A stretch of 64,000 nucleotides of DNA from contig CACLCL010000001.1 in the NCBI GenBank assembly GCA_902605445.1, positions 1 to 64,000 of the forward strand. Direction: 5' to 3'. Shown piece by piece: positions 20,596 to 30,717 of the stretch. Position 1 is the first letter of the stretch. Each line of letters begins with the position of its first letter. Origin of the DNA: an uncultured Bacteroidota bacterium (GTDB taxonomy: Bacteria > Bacteroidota > Bacteroidia > Flavobacteriales > Flavobacteriaceae). Under the pieces are notes generated by a model, which saw only the letters and a list, made by a program, of their open reading frames with translations, was not told where the DNA came from and made no database searches. The position numbers and the translations under genes were made by a program.

Positions 20596-21970
20596 TTTGA
20601 AAAAAACGCCAGTGAAGAACATTATTTTATTAATTTTTTCACTCGGCATTTTCTTTATTCCATTTAATTCATGGTCAGGAATCAGTTTTATGGGAGAGTT
20701 TTATAGAGACTCTTGCATCATATTTTTCATTTTCACATTTTTTTTTATCATTACAAGTGGAAGCTTCAAAATGCCCTTAAGTAACCTAATCTTTCAGTTA
20801 CTCATCGTGTTTATATCGTGGTGTTTATTTAGTTTTATGTTTAATATAAACGACGCACTTGATTATAAATTTAAACAAACAACAGGCATTGTTAGATTTA
20901 TAAGGCAGTATGGTTCTTTGATTATTGCCTCCGCCTTTATTCCACTAACTTTCTTTAATGTTTTAAAAAAGTTTGACTTGAATTTCTTGCTAAAACTTAT
21001 TAGAAAAACAATCCTTGCATCATTAGTAATTGTACTGATCTATTCTATCATTGAGGTATTGATTGTAAAGTTCAATATGATTTATTTAAAAAAGAGTCTT
21101 CTTAATCTCTTTGACTACTTTCCTTTTACTGAGGCAAAAATAGACCTTAGATTAAAAAGAATATCTTCAGTTTCTTTTGAACCCCCCGCCTTAGGCACAT
21201 ATTTATTATCAATTTCTGCATGGATGTTTAGTTATGTTTTGACTGAAAAAAAGAAATGGAAATACCTTCCAACAATTGCTGTGCTTTTTCTAGCCTATAT
21301 TTCCGGATCCAGAGCGGCATTTTTTATTGTTCTTGTTCAGCTCATTGTAGCTTCATATCTTTTTGTCATTAAAACCGTTTCTGTTAAAACTGTTTATAGG
21401 GTATTGATTATGGCTTTTTTCTCATTTACCTTTGTCGCAATTATATATAACAAGCAGATTAGTACATTGGTTGAAAAAGAGCTTGCCTCATTTAAAATTG
21501 ATAATTCAAAACACTCGCTTTCAAACAAATCACGATTTGGTATCCAGCAGGCAATGTTTAGAGTATTTGTTCAGAATCCAATTTCAGGGGTTGGATATGG
21601 TTTACAAGCTTTTGAATCATCAAGAATGTATCCGGTCTGGGCTAAGAAAGATAATTGGGAGTTTCGTTTAAAATATTTAAATCAAAATGACAAACGCTTC
21701 CCCCCTGGCTATAATCTTTATATTAGAATTCTTAGCGAAACAGGTGTGGTTGGTTTTTTAATTTTTGGCATGTTTCTTCTTCACATTTTTTTATGGTGTT
21801 TCAACAATTTAAAATCTAAAAATGAAACTATCGTTTTCATAATTTTTATTTCTATGATTGGCTTTTCCCTCAACTGGTTAAAAATGGATTCATTCAGGAT
21901 ATATTTCTTTTGGTTATGCTTGGCAATATTATGGATTTTAGATGCAAATAAATATCCCTATGAGAAGTAA
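20567..21970 (+). CDS. O-antigen polymerase/ligase-like membrane protein (Wzy/WaaL)
   Basis: Polytopic ORF with GVGYGLQAFES...YNLYIRILSETGVVGFL; actual start may be TTG 20597. Confidence 0.75.
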   Translation: MMFRNGENINLKKTPVKNIILLIFSLGIFFIPFNSWSGISFMGEFYRDSCIIFFIFTFFFIITSGSFKMPLSNLIFQLLIVFISWCLFSFMFNINDALDYKFKQTTGIVRFIRQYGSLIIASAFIPLTFFNVLKKFDLNFLLKLIRKTILASLVIVLIYSIIEVLIVKFNMIYLKKSLLNLFDYFPFTEAKIDLRLKRISSVSFEPPALGTYLLSISAWMFSYVLTEKKKWKYLPTIAVLFLAYISGSRAAFFIVLVQLIVASYLFVIKTVSVKTVYRVLIMAFFSFTFVAIIYNKQISTLVEKELASFKIDNSKHSLSNKSRFGIQQAMFRVFVQNPISGVGYGLQAFESSRMYPVWAKKDNWEFRLKYLNQNDKRFPPGYNLYIRILSETGVVGFLIFGMFLLHIFLWCFNNLKSKNETIVFIIFISMIGFSLNWLKMDSFRIYFFWLCLAILWILDANKYPYEK

Positions 21971-22757
21971 ACTAATTATTACAATTCCTCATTTTAATAA
22001 TCCCAACGGTTTAATGTTGACGATTGGATCAATAAATGAATCCTTCCCAATTGATGTCATTGTCGTTGATGATGGCAGTAAAAATATATTTAATGAACGT
22101 TTAGCTGTAATTAAATACCAAAACTCAGGTAAGATTTTTTTTAAATATTTGAAAGAAAATATTGGTGTTGGAGCAGCTTCTAATTACGCATTAGCTTTTG
22201 TAAAAAAAAACAATTACACGCATGTAGGCAGATTAGATGCTGGCGACATTTGTTATAAAAATAAGTTTTTTAAACAATTAAATTTCCTTGAAAAAAACTC
22301 TAATATAAAACTGGTTGGTTCATGGGCCAGGGCAGTTAATAAGCAAGGCAAACTTTTGTTCCACATAAAGCACCCAACAAACTATGATGAAATTAGAAAA
22401 AAAATTTATTTAAACAGCATGTTTGTAAACCCCACAGTTGTTTTTGACGCCTCAATTTTAGAGACTGTTAAAGAGTACCCAATAGAATACAGTTACGCAG
22501 CTCATGATTATGCTTTTTATTTTAAAGTTGTAAAAAAATATGAGTGTGCAAATTTAGCTGAGGTTTTATTAGATTATGTTGTAGACGTAAACTCTATTTC
22601 TTCAAAAAACAGGAAGCTCCAGGTAAAGAACAGAATTAGAATAATTCTTGATAATTTTACTTTTGGAATTTATCCAGTATATGGTCTTTTAAGAAGTCTA
22701 ATATTATATTTCTTTTCTAGAAGGTTTTTAAATTATGTTAAATCAAAAATTAATTAG
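21942..22757 (+). CDS. Family 2 glycosyltransferase
   Basis: ITIPHFNNPNGLMLTIGSI...VIVVDDGS...RLDAGDICYKNK; start may be ATG 21960. Confidence 0.88.
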   Translation: MQINIPMRSKLIITIPHFNNPNGLMLTIGSINESFPIDVIVVDDGSKNIFNERLAVIKYQNSGKIFFKYLKENIGVGAASNYALAFVKKNNYTHVGRLDAGDICYKNKFFKQLNFLEKNSNIKLVGSWARAVNKQGKLLFHIKHPTNYDEIRKKIYLNSMFVNPTVVFDASILETVKEYPIEYSYAAHDYAFYFKVVKKYECANLAEVLLDYVVDVNSISSKNRKLQVKNRIRIILDNFTFGIYPVYGLLRSLILYFFSRRFLNYVKSKIN

Positions 22758-23979
22758 GGTAATGCGATTCAAGGCTCAAAAAATATATGATTATTTGGCA
22801 GCAATAATTTGTCTTTCTATTCCTTTTATGACTTATGCAAAAGCTTTTGTTAATATAGTTATGATTAGTATGCTGATAGTTACTTTTTTTATTTTCAATT
22901 TGAAAAAAATTAAGCAGTTTATAAATCAGAAGTACTTTAAAATATTTTTTGGTTTTTTCACGCTCTGTTTAATAACATCATTAATAAATAATTCTATTTT
23001 AGATGACTTCTCGGAAATTAGAAAGATTGCCCAATCATTATTATTAATGATATTGTTTATGCTTGTTTATAATAAAGAAAAGCTTATCAATGCATTAATA
23101 CTGGGAACAATTGTAAGTGCAATTATAACTTGTTTTAAAATATTAGTTTATCAATTAAATTTGGCTGAATCCATTCCCCTTACAGGATCTTTAGTAAATA
23201 AACTTTATATCACACAAAGACTTTATCTTGGCTTTCTTATTTTAATTTCTATTGTTTTCTTAGCCGAAAAATTCTCTCGCGCAAAACACAAAACACATAA
23301 AACTGTGATTATATTTTTATCATTATTGCTGTTTTCAGCCCTATTTATAGTTTCATCAAGAAGTGCTATATTAATAGCATTTATTTTATTTTTAATTTCA
23401 GCATTTTATATGTTAAACAAATCATTGAGGTATTTATTTATCGCTTTTACCTCATTAACTTTTTTACTGATAATTTTTAACAATAAGACCCTTTCTAAAA
23501 GATTTTTATACTCTGATGACACATCAAGGAAGACTCTTCTAGATAAGATAAAAACGCATGAGCCTAGGTATGATATTTGGAAATATTCTGGACAGGTTTT
23601 TATTGAGGAAAACCCATACCTTCTTGGAATAGGAACTTATAAAACTCAGAAATTACTTTCAGAAAAATATAAAATGATAAAAATTGAAAGACGTAAAAAC
23701 TGGTTTATTGAAAGGAATTTTAATACGCATAACCAATATTTAGATTTTGCCATTTCTTTCGGCATTACTGGTCTTTTTATTTTTTTATTTTTTATAAATA
23801 GTATTGTTTCAAATACTTTAAAAAATATTTATAGCTTAAACCTTGTCACGTCTTTATTTTTAATTTTGTTAATTGAAAATTTATTTCATAGACAACTTGG
23901 TTCATTTCTATTTTCATTAATTATAATTTTAGCTATTTTTCTGCAAAACCTTAAAAATGAAAAAAATATTAGTAGTTGA
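22735..23979 (+). CDS. O-antigen ligase family protein
   Basis: Polytopic ORF; FNTHNQYLDFAISFGITGLFIF (Wzy_C-type motif). Confidence 0.82.
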   Translation: MLNQKLIRVMRFKAQKIYDYLAAIICLSIPFMTYAKAFVNIVMISMLIVTFFIFNLKKIKQFINQKYFKIFFGFFTLCLITSLINNSILDDFSEIRKIAQSLLLMILFMLVYNKEKLINALILGTIVSAIITCFKILVYQLNLAESIPLTGSLVNKLYITQRLYLGFLILISIVFLAEKFSRAKHKTHKTVIIFLSLLLFSALFIVSSRSAILIAFILFLISAFYMLNKSLRYLFIAFTSLTFLLIIFNNKTLSKRFLYSDDTSRKTLLDKIKTHEPRYDIWKYSGQVFIEENPYLLGIGTYKTQKLLSEKYKMIKIERRKNWFIERNFNTHNQYLDFAISFGITGLFIFLFFINSIVSNTLKNIYSLNLVTSLFLILLIENLFHRQLGSFLFSLIIILAIFLQNLKNEKNISS

Positions 23980-25069
23980 TTGGCTAGACAAATACGGAGG
24001 AGCTGAGAGGGTTTTAACTTCCTTTAATAAAAGCTTCAATTTTTCTAGATGTTATACTTTAATTAATAACATGCCTGCAGAAAACCTAAAAAAGGTGTTC
24101 CAGCATAATGATATTGAAATAATCGAATCTCCGCTGAAGCTACTTAAGTCAAAGTTTAGGCATTTATTTTTTCTTTTTCCACATTTTATATCAAATTTAA
24201 GCCAAGAAAAAAATAAATGTCTAATAATTTCTTCATCGTTTGCTGTAGCCAAGGGATTTAGAAGTAAAAAAAACCAATTACATATATGTTACTTTCAGGC
24301 AAGAAATCAAAGGTATATATGGGACGACGAAAACATTTACTTTACAAAGCTTCAAGCACTTATACTAAATCCTATACTATATTTACTGAGAAAAATTGAT
24401 ATTAAACAATCTAAAAGACCAGACTTCATTGTAGCAAATTCCTTTTTTGTAAAAGATTGGATTAAAAAGCATTATAAAATAGATTGTGAGGTTATTTATC
24501 CTCCAGTTGATACTAAGCTTTTTAAATTGGAAAAAAATAAATCAGAGTATTATATAACAACGGCTAGATTAGAGCCTTATAAAAGAATTGATTTAATAGT
24601 TGATGCATTTAATAATATAAATGAAGAAATATATATTGTTGGCGACGGATCAACAAAGAAGAGTCTTGAAGCTAAGGCAAATGATAATATCAAGTTTTAT
24701 GATTTTTTAGACGCAGAGAGTGTAATGAATCTTGTGAGTAAAGCCAAGGCTTTTATACATGCAGGGGTTGAAGATTTTGGAATTGCCCCTGTCGAGGCTC
24801 AGAGTTGTGGAACTCCTGTAATAGCTTTTAATAAGGGGGGTGTTTCAGAAACTGTTGTTAATGGAAAAACAGGAGTTCTTTTTGAGCATCAAACTGCTGG
24901 CGCAATTTTAGATGCAATTAAACGTTTTAACAAAATCAAGTTTAATTATCGTTTAATTAGCGAACATGCAGCTAATTACTCAGAAGAAAAATTTATTGCT
25001 AATATTAAAAAATATGTTGAATCAAAACTTCACAATTTAAAAGATAATAATGAAAAAGAAAAAGGGTAG
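23957..25069 (+). CDS. Family 4 glycosyltransferase
   Basis: TTARLEPYKRIDLIVDAFN...FIHAGVEDFGIAPVEAQSCGTPVIAFNKGGVSETV. Confidence 0.93.
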   Translation: MKKILVVDWLDKYGGAERVLTSFNKSFNFSRCYTLINNMPAENLKKVFQHNDIEIIESPLKLLKSKFRHLFFLFPHFISNLSQEKNKCLIISSSFAVAKGFRSKKNQLHICYFQARNQRYIWDDENIYFTKLQALILNPILYLLRKIDIKQSKRPDFIVANSFFVKDWIKKHYKIDCEVIYPPVDTKLFKLEKNKSEYYITTARLEPYKRIDLIVDAFNNINEEIYIVGDGSTKKSLEAKANDNIKFYDFLDAESVMNLVSKAKAFIHAGVEDFGIAPVEAQSCGTPVIAFNKGGVSETVVNGKTGVLFEHQTAGAILDAIKRFNKIKFNYRLISEHAANYSEEKFIANIKKYVESKLHNLKDNNEKEKG

Positions 25070-26417
25070 ATTCTCCAAATATTTAAGACCTATTCTTAAA
25101 ATAATTGACGTTGGAATTATAAATTATTTTATTCTTTCAACTCATGGAATTTCAGTCAATAGTTTAGTTTTTTCTATATCACTTTCAATAATTTGGCTCA
25201 TTATATCAGCTATTACAAACTTTTATCAGGTATTCAGATTTACACCTCAAATAAAAATCTTTAACCTTATTATTATACAGTACATTATATTTCTATTTTC
25301 AATTTTTTCTCTCGTTGGTATTTTTTTATCGATTGATTTTCAACACAACTTAAAGAGGTTTGACAATTTTCAATCAACATTAATAATTTCATCTTTAATA
25401 ATAAGTTGTATCGCTATTTTTAAATTCGTTGTTTATAATATCCTTCTCAGATTTAGGGCAGTATTTGGAGGAAATTATCGAAAAACAGTTATTATTGGGA
25501 CAAGCGATCAGGTACAAGATTTAGCAAATTATTTCACCAGAAAAAAAGAAGCCGGGTTTAAACTAAAAAAAATATTTACTAAGAAGTCAAATATAAAAGC
25601 TATTAAAAGTTATATTTTAGAAAACTCCGTAGATGAGATTTATTGTTGCCTAACATCTCTTGAAACAGAAATCATAAATCAACTAACAAACTTTGCTGAA
25701 AGCAATTTAAAAGATATCAAATACATACCATCACATAAGAAGATTTATTCAAAGAAGCTCTCTCACCAAAACTATGGTACAATCCCGGTACTTTCATTAA
25801 GAACAATACATATAGAAGACCCTTTTAATAGTTTAGTGAAGAGATCCTTTGATATCATATTCTCATTGTTTGTATTATTTTTTCTATTATCTTGGCTAAC
25901 ACCAATTCTGGCAATTTTAATAAAGACTAGCTCCAAAGGGCCTGTATTTTTTTACCAAAAAAGAAATGGTTACAATTTCAATGAGTTCAATTGTTTTAAG
26001 TTTAGATCGATGCTTATTAACAAACAAGCAAATACAATGCAAGCCACAAGAAACGATTTAAGGGTAACTGCAATTGGCAAGATTCTTAGAAAATACAGTA
26101 TTGATGAATTACCACAGTTTTATAATGTTTTGATTGGGGACATGTCAGTAGTTGGGCCTAGGCCCCATATGATAAAAGAGAACGAGAAGTATAGGTCAAC
26201 TATTGATAAGTTTATGGTTAGACATTATGTTAGGCCTGGAATTACAGGGTTAGCACAAACAAGAGGTTTCAGAGGTGAGATAGAAACAGATGAGGACATT
26301 ATAAACAGAGTAAAAAATGATATATATTATATTGAAAACTGGTCATTTTTGTTGGATATTAAAATAATATTTTCGACTATTTTTAATGCTATTTCAGGCG
26401 AAAAAAAGGCCTACTAG
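25050..26417 (+). CDS. Exopolysaccharide polyprenyl glycosylphosphotransferase (WcaJ-like)
   Basis: KRSFDIIFSLFVLFFLLSWLTPILAILIKTSSKGPVFFYQKRNGYN...SIDELPQFYNVLIGDMSVVGPRPHM. Confidence 0.93.
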   Translation: MKKKKGRFSKYLRPILKIIDVGIINYFILSTHGISVNSLVFSISLSIIWLIISAITNFYQVFRFTPQIKIFNLIIIQYIIFLFSIFSLVGIFLSIDFQHNLKRFDNFQSTLIISSLIISCIAIFKFVVYNILLRFRAVFGGNYRKTVIIGTSDQVQDLANYFTRKKEAGFKLKKIFTKKSNIKAIKSYILENSVDEIYCCLTSLETEIINQLTNFAESNLKDIKYIPSHKKIYSKKLSHQNYGTIPVLSLRTIHIEDPFNSLVKRSFDIIFSLFVLFFLLSWLTPILAILIKTSSKGPVFFYQKRNGYNFNEFNCFKFRSMLINKQANTMQATRNDLRVTAIGKILRKYSIDELPQFYNVLIGDMSVVGPRPHMIKENEKYRSTIDKFMVRHYVRPGITGLAQTRGFRGEIETDEDIINRVKNDIYYIENWSFLLDIKIIFSTIFNAISGEKKAY

Positions 26418-26450
26418 TTTTAAATAAATTAATATAGTACTTTTAACATT

Positions 26451-27728
26451 ATGAATGTTTTGATTTTAGGTTCCGGTGGCCGAGAACATGCTTTTGCATT
26501 GAAGGTAAGAGAGAGCAGCCTTTGTAGTAATGTGTATGTTGCACCAGGAAACTCAGGAACCGCATTAATAGCAAATAATCTAAATATCGGAGTTAATGAG
26601 TTTAGCAAAATAGAGTCGGCAATTAAAGAATATGATATTTCGGTTTTAATTGTAGGCCCAGAGGCTCCGCTGGTCAACGGAATCAGAGATCGAATAAGAT
26701 CAAATGACACTAATAACAATCTGATTATTGTTGGCCCAGGAAAAGAGGGTGCAATGCTCGAAGGAAGTAAGGATTTTACGAAATCATTTTTATTTAGGCA
26801 CAATATTCCAACAGCTAACTATAGTACTTTTACCAAACAAAATATTGAGAAGGGGTTTAAATATATTGATAAAATGCCATCACCATATGTTTTAAAAGCT
26901 GATGGGTTAGCAGCTGGAAAGGGGGTTCTAATAATAAAAAACAAAAAAGAAGCAAAACAACAACTTAAGGAGATATTGATTAATTCTAAGTTTGGGAAAG
27001 CAGGAAATAAAGTTGTTATTGAGGAGTTTTTAGATGGAATTGAAATAAGCTGCTTTGTTTTAACAGATGGCAATCAATACAAAATTTTACCTAGCGCTAA
27101 AGATTATAAACGAATTGGTGAAAATGATACGGGGCTTAACACTGGTGGTATGGGCGCAGTTTCCCCTCCGCCATTTCTTAATAAAAAATTAAAAAGCAAA
27201 ATAGAATTAAATATAATTAAGCCAACAATTCAAGGCTTAAAAAAGGACAATATACCTTTTGTCGGATTTATTTTCTTTGGGCTCATTATTGTAAAAGAAG
27301 ACCCTAAAGTTATTGAATATAATGTTAGGATGGGAGATCCTGAAACTGAAGTAGTATTTCCCAGAATAAAGTCAGACTTTTTGGAGCTTATAATAGCATT
27401 AGACAGTGGTAATTTAAATAGCTTTGACTTGCAGATTGATAATGAACCAGCAGCCACTATTGTTCTTGTTTCAGGTGGGTATCCAGAAAAATACGAAATA
27501 AATAAACAAATATTTGGTTTAGAAAATATTTCGAAAACTGATTCTTATGTTTTTCATGCTGGAGCAAAAATTGAAAATAAAGTTTTGAAAACGTCTGGCG
27601 GAAGAGTATTGGCAATAACTTCTAAGGCTAAATCAATTGATTTGGCACTAAAAAAGTCATATGATTCAATTAAGCAGGTACAATTTAATAAAATGTATTA
27701 TAGAAAAGATATAGGTTTTGACCTATAA
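26451..27728 (+). CDS. purD: Phosphoribosylamine-glycine ligase
   Basis: MNVLILGSGGREHAFA...YVLKADGLAAGKGVLI...NTGGMGAVSPPP. Confidence 0.97.
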   Translation: MNVLILGSGGREHAFALKVRESSLCSNVYVAPGNSGTALIANNLNIGVNEFSKIESAIKEYDISVLIVGPEAPLVNGIRDRIRSNDTNNNLIIVGPGKEGAMLEGSKDFTKSFLFRHNIPTANYSTFTKQNIEKGFKYIDKMPSPYVLKADGLAAGKGVLIIKNKKEAKQQLKEILINSKFGKAGNKVVIEEFLDGIEISCFVLTDGNQYKILPSAKDYKRIGENDTGLNTGGMGAVSPPPFLNKKLKSKIELNIIKPTIQGLKKDNIPFVGFIFFGLIIVKEDPKVIEYNVRMGDPETEVVFPRIKSDFLELIIALDSGNLNSFDLQIDNEPAATIVLVSGGYPEKYEINKQIFGLENISKTDSYVFHAGAKIENKVLKTSGGRVLAITSKAKSIDLALKKSYDSIKQVQFNKMYYRKDIGFDL

Positions 27729-27983
27729 ATAATCATGGGCAGTTATTGAGGTGTCCTCCTCCTTATTTTCATCAAATTTTTTAAGTTGAATCATCCAATA
27801 TGAAAAGGCAATTAAACCTACAAAAATAAAAATCCAAGGCACTAAATTTGATAACCACCAGTTAGATGCAGATAATTCTCTCAAAAAATCAAAAGGGATA
27901 AAAAGATAATTAACAAATATATCTTCAATAAAATAGAATATGTCTTTTATTCTCATAAAATTTATTACTTTGCAAATATACAA
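27723..27983 (-). CDS. Small single-TM protein (DUF6341-like)
   Basis: NWWLSNLVPWIFIFVGLIAFSYWMIQLKKFDENKEEDTSITAHDYL; neighbour of purD; name from memory. Confidence 0.55.
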   Translation of the reverse strand: MYICKVINFMRIKDIFYFIEDIFVNYLFIPFDFLRELSASNWWLSNLVPWIFIFVGLIAFSYWMIQLKKFDENKEEDTSITAHDYL

Positions 27984-27992
27984 ATCTTTTAA

Positions 27993-28883
27993 ATGATTGT
28001 AAGATTTTTTAGGTTTACTAGACTTTTACAAGTACTGGTTTCAATTTTTTTTTCATTTTTAATTATTATTTTAAAGGTTGATGAACTTAATCTTGATGCA
28101 CTAATTGGCTTAATATTATTGATTTTAATTTTTTTGATCTCAATTTTTTTGATCTCAAAAAATTCTTTACTTAAAAACAATCAGTTTCTGACATTTTCTT
28201 TCATTATTTTTTGTTGCTTTATTTCCCATTTTAACCTAGACTATACTTTATTTTTCTCTTACCTTTTTCTTTTAATATCATTTAGAAAAACCTATAGTTT
28301 AAATTCAAACAAAAGAATTAATAAAAAGCTTTTTGATATCGGTGTTTGGTTCTGTTTATCATTTCTTTTATTTCCTCAAAGTATAATTTTCCTACCCACA
28401 CTAATAATTGGAATTAGTATTTTCTATAAATCAAATTTTTCAAACTATTTTAAAATGTTTTTTGGAATTATATCTATTTACATTTTTAGCTGGGCTATTA
28501 ATTTTATGCTTTATGAAAACATCTCATTTGGCAATTTTCTTGATGGCACATATAATACACTAAAAGTAGAATCATCACAATGTACTATATGTAAAAATAA
28601 TAACATTACACAGCTTACCTTTGTTGGTTTTTATTGCTTGATATTTTTGGTTTTTTTAATAAAATTTTTTGGGGCAAATTTAGTCGAACGTACAAAAAGT
28701 GTTTTCCTGCTGATTTTTTTTATTAACACACTATTTGCAATTTATATAATTGAAAATTTTGCTATTTTTTTATTTTTCCCTTTTCTCATAACTTTAACGA
28801 AATTAATTTCAAAAACAAAAAAACATTTAATTACGGATATAATATTTTTGGCATTTATTCTTTTTAATATTATATCATTTTAA
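27993..28883 (+). CDS. Polytopic membrane protein (DUF6427-like)
   Basis: Multiple TM helices; divergent from the DUF6341-like gene, a familiar flavobacterial pairing. Confidence 0.55.
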   Translation: MIVRFFRFTRLLQVLVSIFFSFLIIILKVDELNLDALIGLILLILIFLISIFLISKNSLLKNNQFLTFSFIIFCCFISHFNLDYTLFFSYLFLLISFRKTYSLNSNKRINKKLFDIGVWFCLSFLLFPQSIIFLPTLIIGISIFYKSNFSNYFKMFFGIISIYIFSWAINFMLYENISFGNFLDGTYNTLKVESSQCTICKNNNITQLTFVGFYCLIFLVFLIKFFGANLVERTKSVFLLIFFINTLFAIYIIENFAIFLFFPFLITLTKLISKTKKHLITDIIFLAFILFNIISF

Positions 28884-28896
28884 AATAAATAAAATT

Positions 28897-29280
28897 ATGA
28901 AGGTAGAAGTCTCAAATGGAGAGTTGCTTGACAAATTGTCAATCTTAGAATTAAAGTTGCTGCATATTAAAGATAAAAATAAGCTTATCAACATTAATAA
29001 AGAGTTTAGTGAACTCAAGCCATTGGTAGAAAATTTATTCAAAAAATATAAACTAGATATCAAAAATTATTATCAAGAACTCTCAGAAATTAATTCAAAG
29101 CTTTGGAAAATTGAGGATGATATAAGAGAATGCGAAAGAAAAAAAGATTTTGGTAAAGGTTTTATTGAGCTTGCAAGGTCAGTATATTTTACAAATGATA
29201 AACGAAGTGCAGTAAAAAAAGCAATTAATATTTTGACAGATTCGGGTTTTGTTGAAGAAAAGTCTTATGAAGATTACTAG
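28897..29280 (+). CDS. DUF6165-like protein
   Basis: VEVSNGELLDKLSILELKLLHI; located directly upstream of a GT9 glycosyltransferase; name from memory. Confidence 0.5.
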   Translation: MKVEVSNGELLDKLSILELKLLHIKDKNKLININKEFSELKPLVENLFKKYKLDIKNYYQELSEINSKLWKIEDDIRECERKKDFGKGFIELARSVYFTNDKRSAVKKAINILTDSGFVEEKSYEDY

Positions 29281-29310
29281 TAATAAAATTCAAATAAATA
29301 GCAATAAAAT

Positions 29311-30321
29311 TTGAACAAGCATATCTTAATTATTAGGCTCTCATCTTTTGGTGATGTAACAATGACAGTTCCAGTTGTAGGCGCATTGAGATTGAATTAT
29401 CCAAAACTAAAAATAACTATTTTGGTGCCAGAGCCCTTTGCCCCACTGTTCAATCAAATACCTCAGGTTGATTTTCTTTATTTTGAGCAAACAAATAAAT
29501 CTTTCCTAGGACTGCTTAAGTTATCTAGAAAAATTGTTAAAATTAACCCTGATTTCATTATTGACCTACACAATGTTTTAAGAACAAAATTTTTGGTGTT
29601 TTTTCTAAAGTCTATAAAAAAAAACAAACTAAAATATTACAAGTTAAATAAAGGCAGAAAGGAAAAAAAAGAATTAATCAAAGGTATAAAAAAAGAACAG
29701 CTTAAGTCAATGCACCAAAGATATGCTGATGTTTTTTCTCAGATAAATATAAATTTAGATTTAAAAGAGTTTAAATTTTATCATAAATTAAACATAAAGC
29801 CTAAGAAATATGATTTTGATTCAGAGAAAAAACTTTTAGGAATTGCTCCTTTTGCTAAACATAAGTGTAAAGAATATTCAATTAAAAATATTTTAAAATT
29901 AGTTGATTTAATAAGTCAAGAAATTAATATTTTAATTTTTGGAGACCAAAATAATACAACAAAAATTAAATCCATTATTAAAGGAAAATCTAATGTATTT
30001 GACGCTTCATCTGGCTTTACTTTGGAGGAGGAAATGGAAATTATTTCAAACCTTGACTTGATGATCTCCATGGATTCAGCAAATGGTCACATAGCTTCAT
30101 TGTTCGGGATAAAAGTACTAACAATTTGGGGTGCAACACATCCCTTTACTGGATATGGACCATTTAAGCAGCCTGAAAAAAATTCGATAACCCCTAATTT
30201 AAGAAACTATCCAAATTTACCTGTCACTATTTACGGATCTGCTTGTCCTGAAAAGTATTTGGATGTCATTAACACCATAGAACCAGAAAAGATAGCAAAG
30301 AGAATTAATGAAATAATTTAA
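29311..30321 (+). CDS. Family 9 glycosyltransferase (heptosyltransferase-like)
   Basis: ILIIRLSSFGDVTMTVPVVGALR...MISMDSANGHIASLFGIKVLTIWGATHP; TTG start. Confidence 0.92.
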   Translation: MNKHILIIRLSSFGDVTMTVPVVGALRLNYPKLKITILVPEPFAPLFNQIPQVDFLYFEQTNKSFLGLLKLSRKIVKINPDFIIDLHNVLRTKFLVFFLKSIKKNKLKYYKLNKGRKEKKELIKGIKKEQLKSMHQRYADVFSQININLDLKEFKFYHKLNIKPKKYDFDSEKKLLGIAPFAKHKCKEYSIKNILKLVDLISQEINILIFGDQNNTTKIKSIIKGKSNVFDASSGFTLEEEMEIISNLDLMISMDSANGHIASLFGIKVLTIWGATHPFTGYGPFKQPEKNSITPNLRNYPNLPVTIYGSACPEKYLDVINTIEPEKIAKRINEII

Positions 30322-30623
30322 ACGTCATCAATATCTATGTAAATGTTTTCTGATTTGGGATAAGCTTGACATGTTAAAATTAAACCATCCTCTAATTCAC
30401 TATCAGTAAGAATATAGTTTTGTTCTAGTTCTACTTTGCCATTTTTAATCTTACCAATGCAGGTTGCACAAGCGCCACCCCTACAAGAGTAGGGCGCATC
30501 AATATCATTGTCAATGGCACTGTCTAACACTGTTTTATCTTTTTCTCCAACCACAGATGTCTCTATACCATCCACTTTAAAAGTGATTTTAATATTTTCC
30601 AAATTAAATTGTTTTAGAATCAA
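30318..30623 (-). CDS. Stand-alone plant-type [2Fe-2S] ferredoxin
   Basis: APYSCRGGACATCIGKIKNGKVELEQN...LTCQAYP (CxxxxCxxC...C). Confidence 0.92.
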   Translation of the reverse strand: MILKQFNLENIKITFKVDGIETSVVGEKDKTVLDSAIDNDIDAPYSCRGGACATCIGKIKNGKVELEQNYILTDSELEDGLILTCQAYPKSENIYIDIDDV

Positions 30624-30717
30624 AATTAATTAATTTTCATTTTAAAAAGATGATTATTTTTACAGTTATAATAATATTTTTAGATATTTATAGTTTATCA
30701 GTGTATAAATCGGTCAG

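Noticed and set aside
26429-26803. 124-aa minus-strand ORF
   Set aside because: Fully antisense to the purD 5' end and low-complexity; not credible as a gene.
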